Assembly: GCA_910574455.1 (NCBI GenBank)
Contig: CAJSYZ010000003.1
Location: 3,781,250-3,845,249, forward strand
From: Trichaptum fuscoviolaceum
Lineage: Eukaryota; Basidiomycota; Agaricomycetes; Hymenochaetales; Trichaptaceae
Reading direction: 5' to 3'
Length of the DNA stretch: 64,000 bases
Translations under genes and position numbers: made by a program
Shown: positions 61,488-64,000 of the stretch, piece after piece
Layout of the letters: every line of letters starts with the position of its first letter
Numbering within the stretch: the stretch's first letter is position 1
Notes under the pieces: model-generated
Told to the model about the DNA's origin: nothing
Database searches by the model: none
Seen by the model: only the letters and a program-made list of their open reading frames with translations

Positions 61488-63765
61488 ATGTGGCTGACGC
61501 ACCCTTCAGTCCTCTCTCGCGACACTGCGCCATCTGCAGCGGACAGAACTCTGAAAGCCTATCAGCAATCGCTATACGTCAAAGAACTCTGGCTTCTGCT
61601 TACTGCTGTGATTGGATTGCTCACTGTCATCAATTGGTCTTCACGCTTGCTACGCTACTTACTCCAGACAAAGCGAGACCTTGATGATGCTGGTTCCTCT
61701 ATTGAAAAAACCTCTCCTGAAGCGCTCGGCCAGGGGAGGACGGGTAGGATCTCTCTTCGAAGGGTGCCTGATGCTGTCGCGAGCATGTTCAAAGTCGTGG
61801 CCTTCCGTACTACGGTTCCCGTCGGCCCTTTGTCAGTCATGTCAGTGACTGAACTAACGTTCATCGTTGGGTATATCGTAGCCATTCTCATCTGGCTTTG
61901 GGTAGATAGTAAGTCTGACATCTAGCTATTGATGGGTGCTAACTCTTCCCGTAGCTATGGATATGGAAACTTTCTTCTTCGAAGACCGTGCCGCACATCT
62001 AGCGTCCTGCCAACTACCTCTCATTGTTGCGCTCGCAGGAAAGAACAATATCATCTCATGTGGGTCATATGGTCGTCATAACACAATGCCTTGCTGACAT
62101 TGTTGAAAGGGCTCACTGGTGTAGGCCACGAGAAGCTCAATGTCCTGCATAGAGCAGCTGCTCGTGCTTGCTTAGTGCTCCTCTGGATCCACGCTCTTAT
62201 TCGTGGCATTTCTGGGTAAATATTTTCATGATAGCATCACCCTTCTTTGGTTAAGAATAAACTCATGTCGAGTCGCAGTCTTCCCGCAAAATTCGACCTT
62301 TCGCACGGATGGATGAGGTGGGGCGTTACCGGACTCACTGTCTTCTCACTCGCAACAATTTTATCGCTTCGTCCGATTCGCCAGAAGGTTTTTGAGTTCT
62401 TCTTGGTGACGCATATTATTCTCATTGGGTATGTTCTATATATGGTGATTATCGTTTCCTTTTTGGTACTCAACACTCATTGGTCCAGCATCTTCCTTGT
62501 TGGAGGCTACCTTCATACTCGCGACCCAGGGTGAGTATATATTCTGGACCAATTGAACGCAAATTTTGCTCAAACTTGGACTCCATAATAAGATTCGAAA
62601 GCTATATCTGGCCCGCTCTTGTGATCTGGGGCTTTGACCGTTCTCTGCGCTTGATTCGGGTCATTGGGAACAACACACCTTGGTCGAGCAAGCGTAAGGA
62701 TTACGGAAGTGCGACCATTGAGCTACTGACTAGGGATACCGTACGCCTGACCCTTCGTCGCAAGATTCACTGGCAAGCTGGTCAACACGCATACGTTATT
62801 CTACCGTCTGTGAGCAATCTTCCCACGGAAGCGCATCCGTTTACTATCGCAAACATACCGCATGGCCTTGATGGTACTGAGGGACCAGAGGAGAAGAACG
62901 TTACCTTTATCATTCGTGGGAGGACGGGATTCACTAAAAGGCTTCGTGAACATGCATCGACGAAGGGTGCCCCTGGCTCTGTTCCTGCATTTATAGATGG
63001 ACCGTACGGGAGCCCACCCAACTTGAAGACGTTCTCTACCTGTATCTTGATCGCTGGGGGATCGGGTGTTTCGTACTGCCTGCCGCTTCTCTTGGATCTT
63101 GTGCAGTGAGTAACTAAAAATATTGTGTGGTTGATTGATTACTTACCGCATGTAATACGTAGTCATGCTCGTAAGGGCACTTCTCTTTGTCGACGCGCAA
63201 TTTTTGTCTGGGTTATTCGCGAACCTGGTGCGTGTTACTCCTTACAATCTAATCTGAGAAGACTAATCCTTTATTGCGATAAATTAGAGCACCTCGGATG
63301 GATTGCCAAGACACTGACTAGCGCCATAGTTAATTCTCCTTCGTCATTGATCATCGAGCCGCGCATCTATATCACAAGCCAGAAAGTGCCAATTCCTGAC
63401 ATCGCAACACTTGATTATGACAATGGCGAACCTGCTTCCCCTACTTCTTCATCTGTTGAAGAGAAAAAGGTCGATACAATACCGTTCGCCGCCTTCAAAA
63501 CCAGGAGAGGTCGTCCGGACATTCACCGCATTATACAAGACGCAGTATCTGCCTCGCTTGGTCCGGTTTCGGTAGACGGTGAGTCTAAGTACAATCCGAC
63601 ATTTAAGTTGCTTGCTCATACGTGACTTCAGTTGCCGGGCCGTCACCATTAGCCTCATCTGTCCGAGCCGCATTGACGTCGGAAATAACAAGTACTTCAG
63701 CGATCTTGAAAGGTAGTCCGACAGTCACTCTCCATGTAGAGACCTTTGGCATGGTGAAAGGTTAA
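61488..63765 (+). CDS. FRE: Ferric/cupric reductase (FRE family, FRD superfamily)
   Basis: Nine exons: 61488-61908, 61955-62059, 62110-62215, 62279-62428, 62489-62530, 62593-63105, 63163-63227, 63288-63578 and 63632-63765. They sum to 1827 nt, or 608 aa. Haem-binding histidine pairs appear as VLHRAAARACLVLLWIHAL and later VTHIILIG with GGYLHTR, in hydrophobic helices. HPFTIANIP is the FAD motif, and LIAGGSGVSYCLPLL the NADPH-binding glycine loop. FREs reduce extracellular Fe3+ or Cu2+ with cytosolic NADPH to feed high-affinity uptake. I see no obvious signal peptide, and no oxidase/permease partner is in this window. The final NADPH motif reads VAGPSPL, with Ala where the usual CGP motif has Cys. 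Confidence 0.92.
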
Positions 63766-64000
63766 TTTGGAGCAACCTCATTTGAATCATTTGTATATTG
63801 CCATATTGTAACATATGGACAGCATAAATGTATCGACAGTGCAATTCAGTCATACCTCAGTATATATCTATTTGAAATGACGATTCCTCATCCCGGTCTT
63901 TTCTTTTTTGAGGGACTGTAACGTTCAGTGTTCACTGTCGTTCAGTGCCATTGGCGGTGTTAGTGTGTCAGTGTTTGTTGTTAGCCTGGGAACCAAATAA
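63766..64000. other. 3' flank of the ferric reductase
   Basis: 235 bp to the window end: AT-rich 3'-UTR-like sequence followed by a repetitive 'tgttcact..gttcagt' stretch near 63928-63950. No gene is seen. Confidence 0.5.

Overview
The window reads as nuclear DNA of an intron-rich Agaricomycete (mushroom-type basidiomycete). Genes sit on both strands, often 60-450 bp apart. Most are broken by GT-AG introns of about 48-70 nt, and families typical of mushroom genomes are present: F-box/LRR-like singletons, an MHYT-like membrane protein, small secreted proteins and Ser/Pro-rich disordered proteins. I rebuilt most gene models by hand from splice sites, reading frame and family conservation. For most of the multi-exon genes the exon lengths sum to an intact frame. 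The exceptions, where I did not resolve every junction, are the SLH1-like helicase and the partial gene at the left edge.

Layout. 1-2581 (-): MHYT-like membrane protein, cut by the window edge. 3498-4344 (-) TCTP and 4562-6376 (+) UTP15 diverge from a 217-bp promoter. 6511-8901 (-) CTNNBL1 and 9201-10027 (+) RBM42-like form a second divergent pair. 10436-11474 (-): ribosomal protein L5. 11903-13279 (-): F-box-like protein. 13881-14453 (-): small secreted protein. 15661-16431 (-) RNase P/MRP Rpr2-like protein and 16658-18557 (+) BTB protein are divergent. 20942-22147 (+): LRR-like protein. 22847-25529 (-): 872-aa disordered protein. 27061-28651 (-): ribonucleotide reductase R2. 29535-29924 (-): VMA21. 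31407-33780 (+): ALG8. 33838-35670 (-): DRG1/RBG1. 36310-38266 (+): KCH1-type potassium transporter. 38529-39421 (+): IMP2 protease. 40066-42488 (+): sugar transporter. 42670-44422 (-): ATE1. 44772-46359 (-): PROPPIN. 46885-48309 (-): Cys-rich protein. 48783-49650 (+): NCS-1/FRQ1. 50114-51236 (-) EMC3 and 51487-57393 (+) SLH1-like helicase diverge. 57828-59745 (-) kynurenine aminotransferase and 61488-63765 (+) ferric reductase diverge across 1.7 kb.

Most genes are housekeeping: ribosome biogenesis and translation (UTP15, L5, DRG1, TCTP, SLH1), splicing (CTNNBL1), dNTP supply (RNR2), secretory pathway (ALG8, EMC3, VMA21), mitochondria (IMP2), protein turnover and autophagy (ATE1, PROPPIN) and ion/iron handling (KCH1, FRE). 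There is no operon-like functional cluster, CRISPR array or recognisable transposon.

The standout feature is splicing architecture. Several genes contain internal exons of 4-22 nt (DRG1: 7, 9, 12, 18 and 22 nt; sugar transporter: 4, 7, 17 and 20 nt; ALG8: 16 nt; TCTP: 16 nt). Two introns appear to be GC-AG, and the RNR2 tail that binds the large subunit sits alone on a 22-nt exon. Naive ORF calling misses all of these, and it misses VMA21 entirely.
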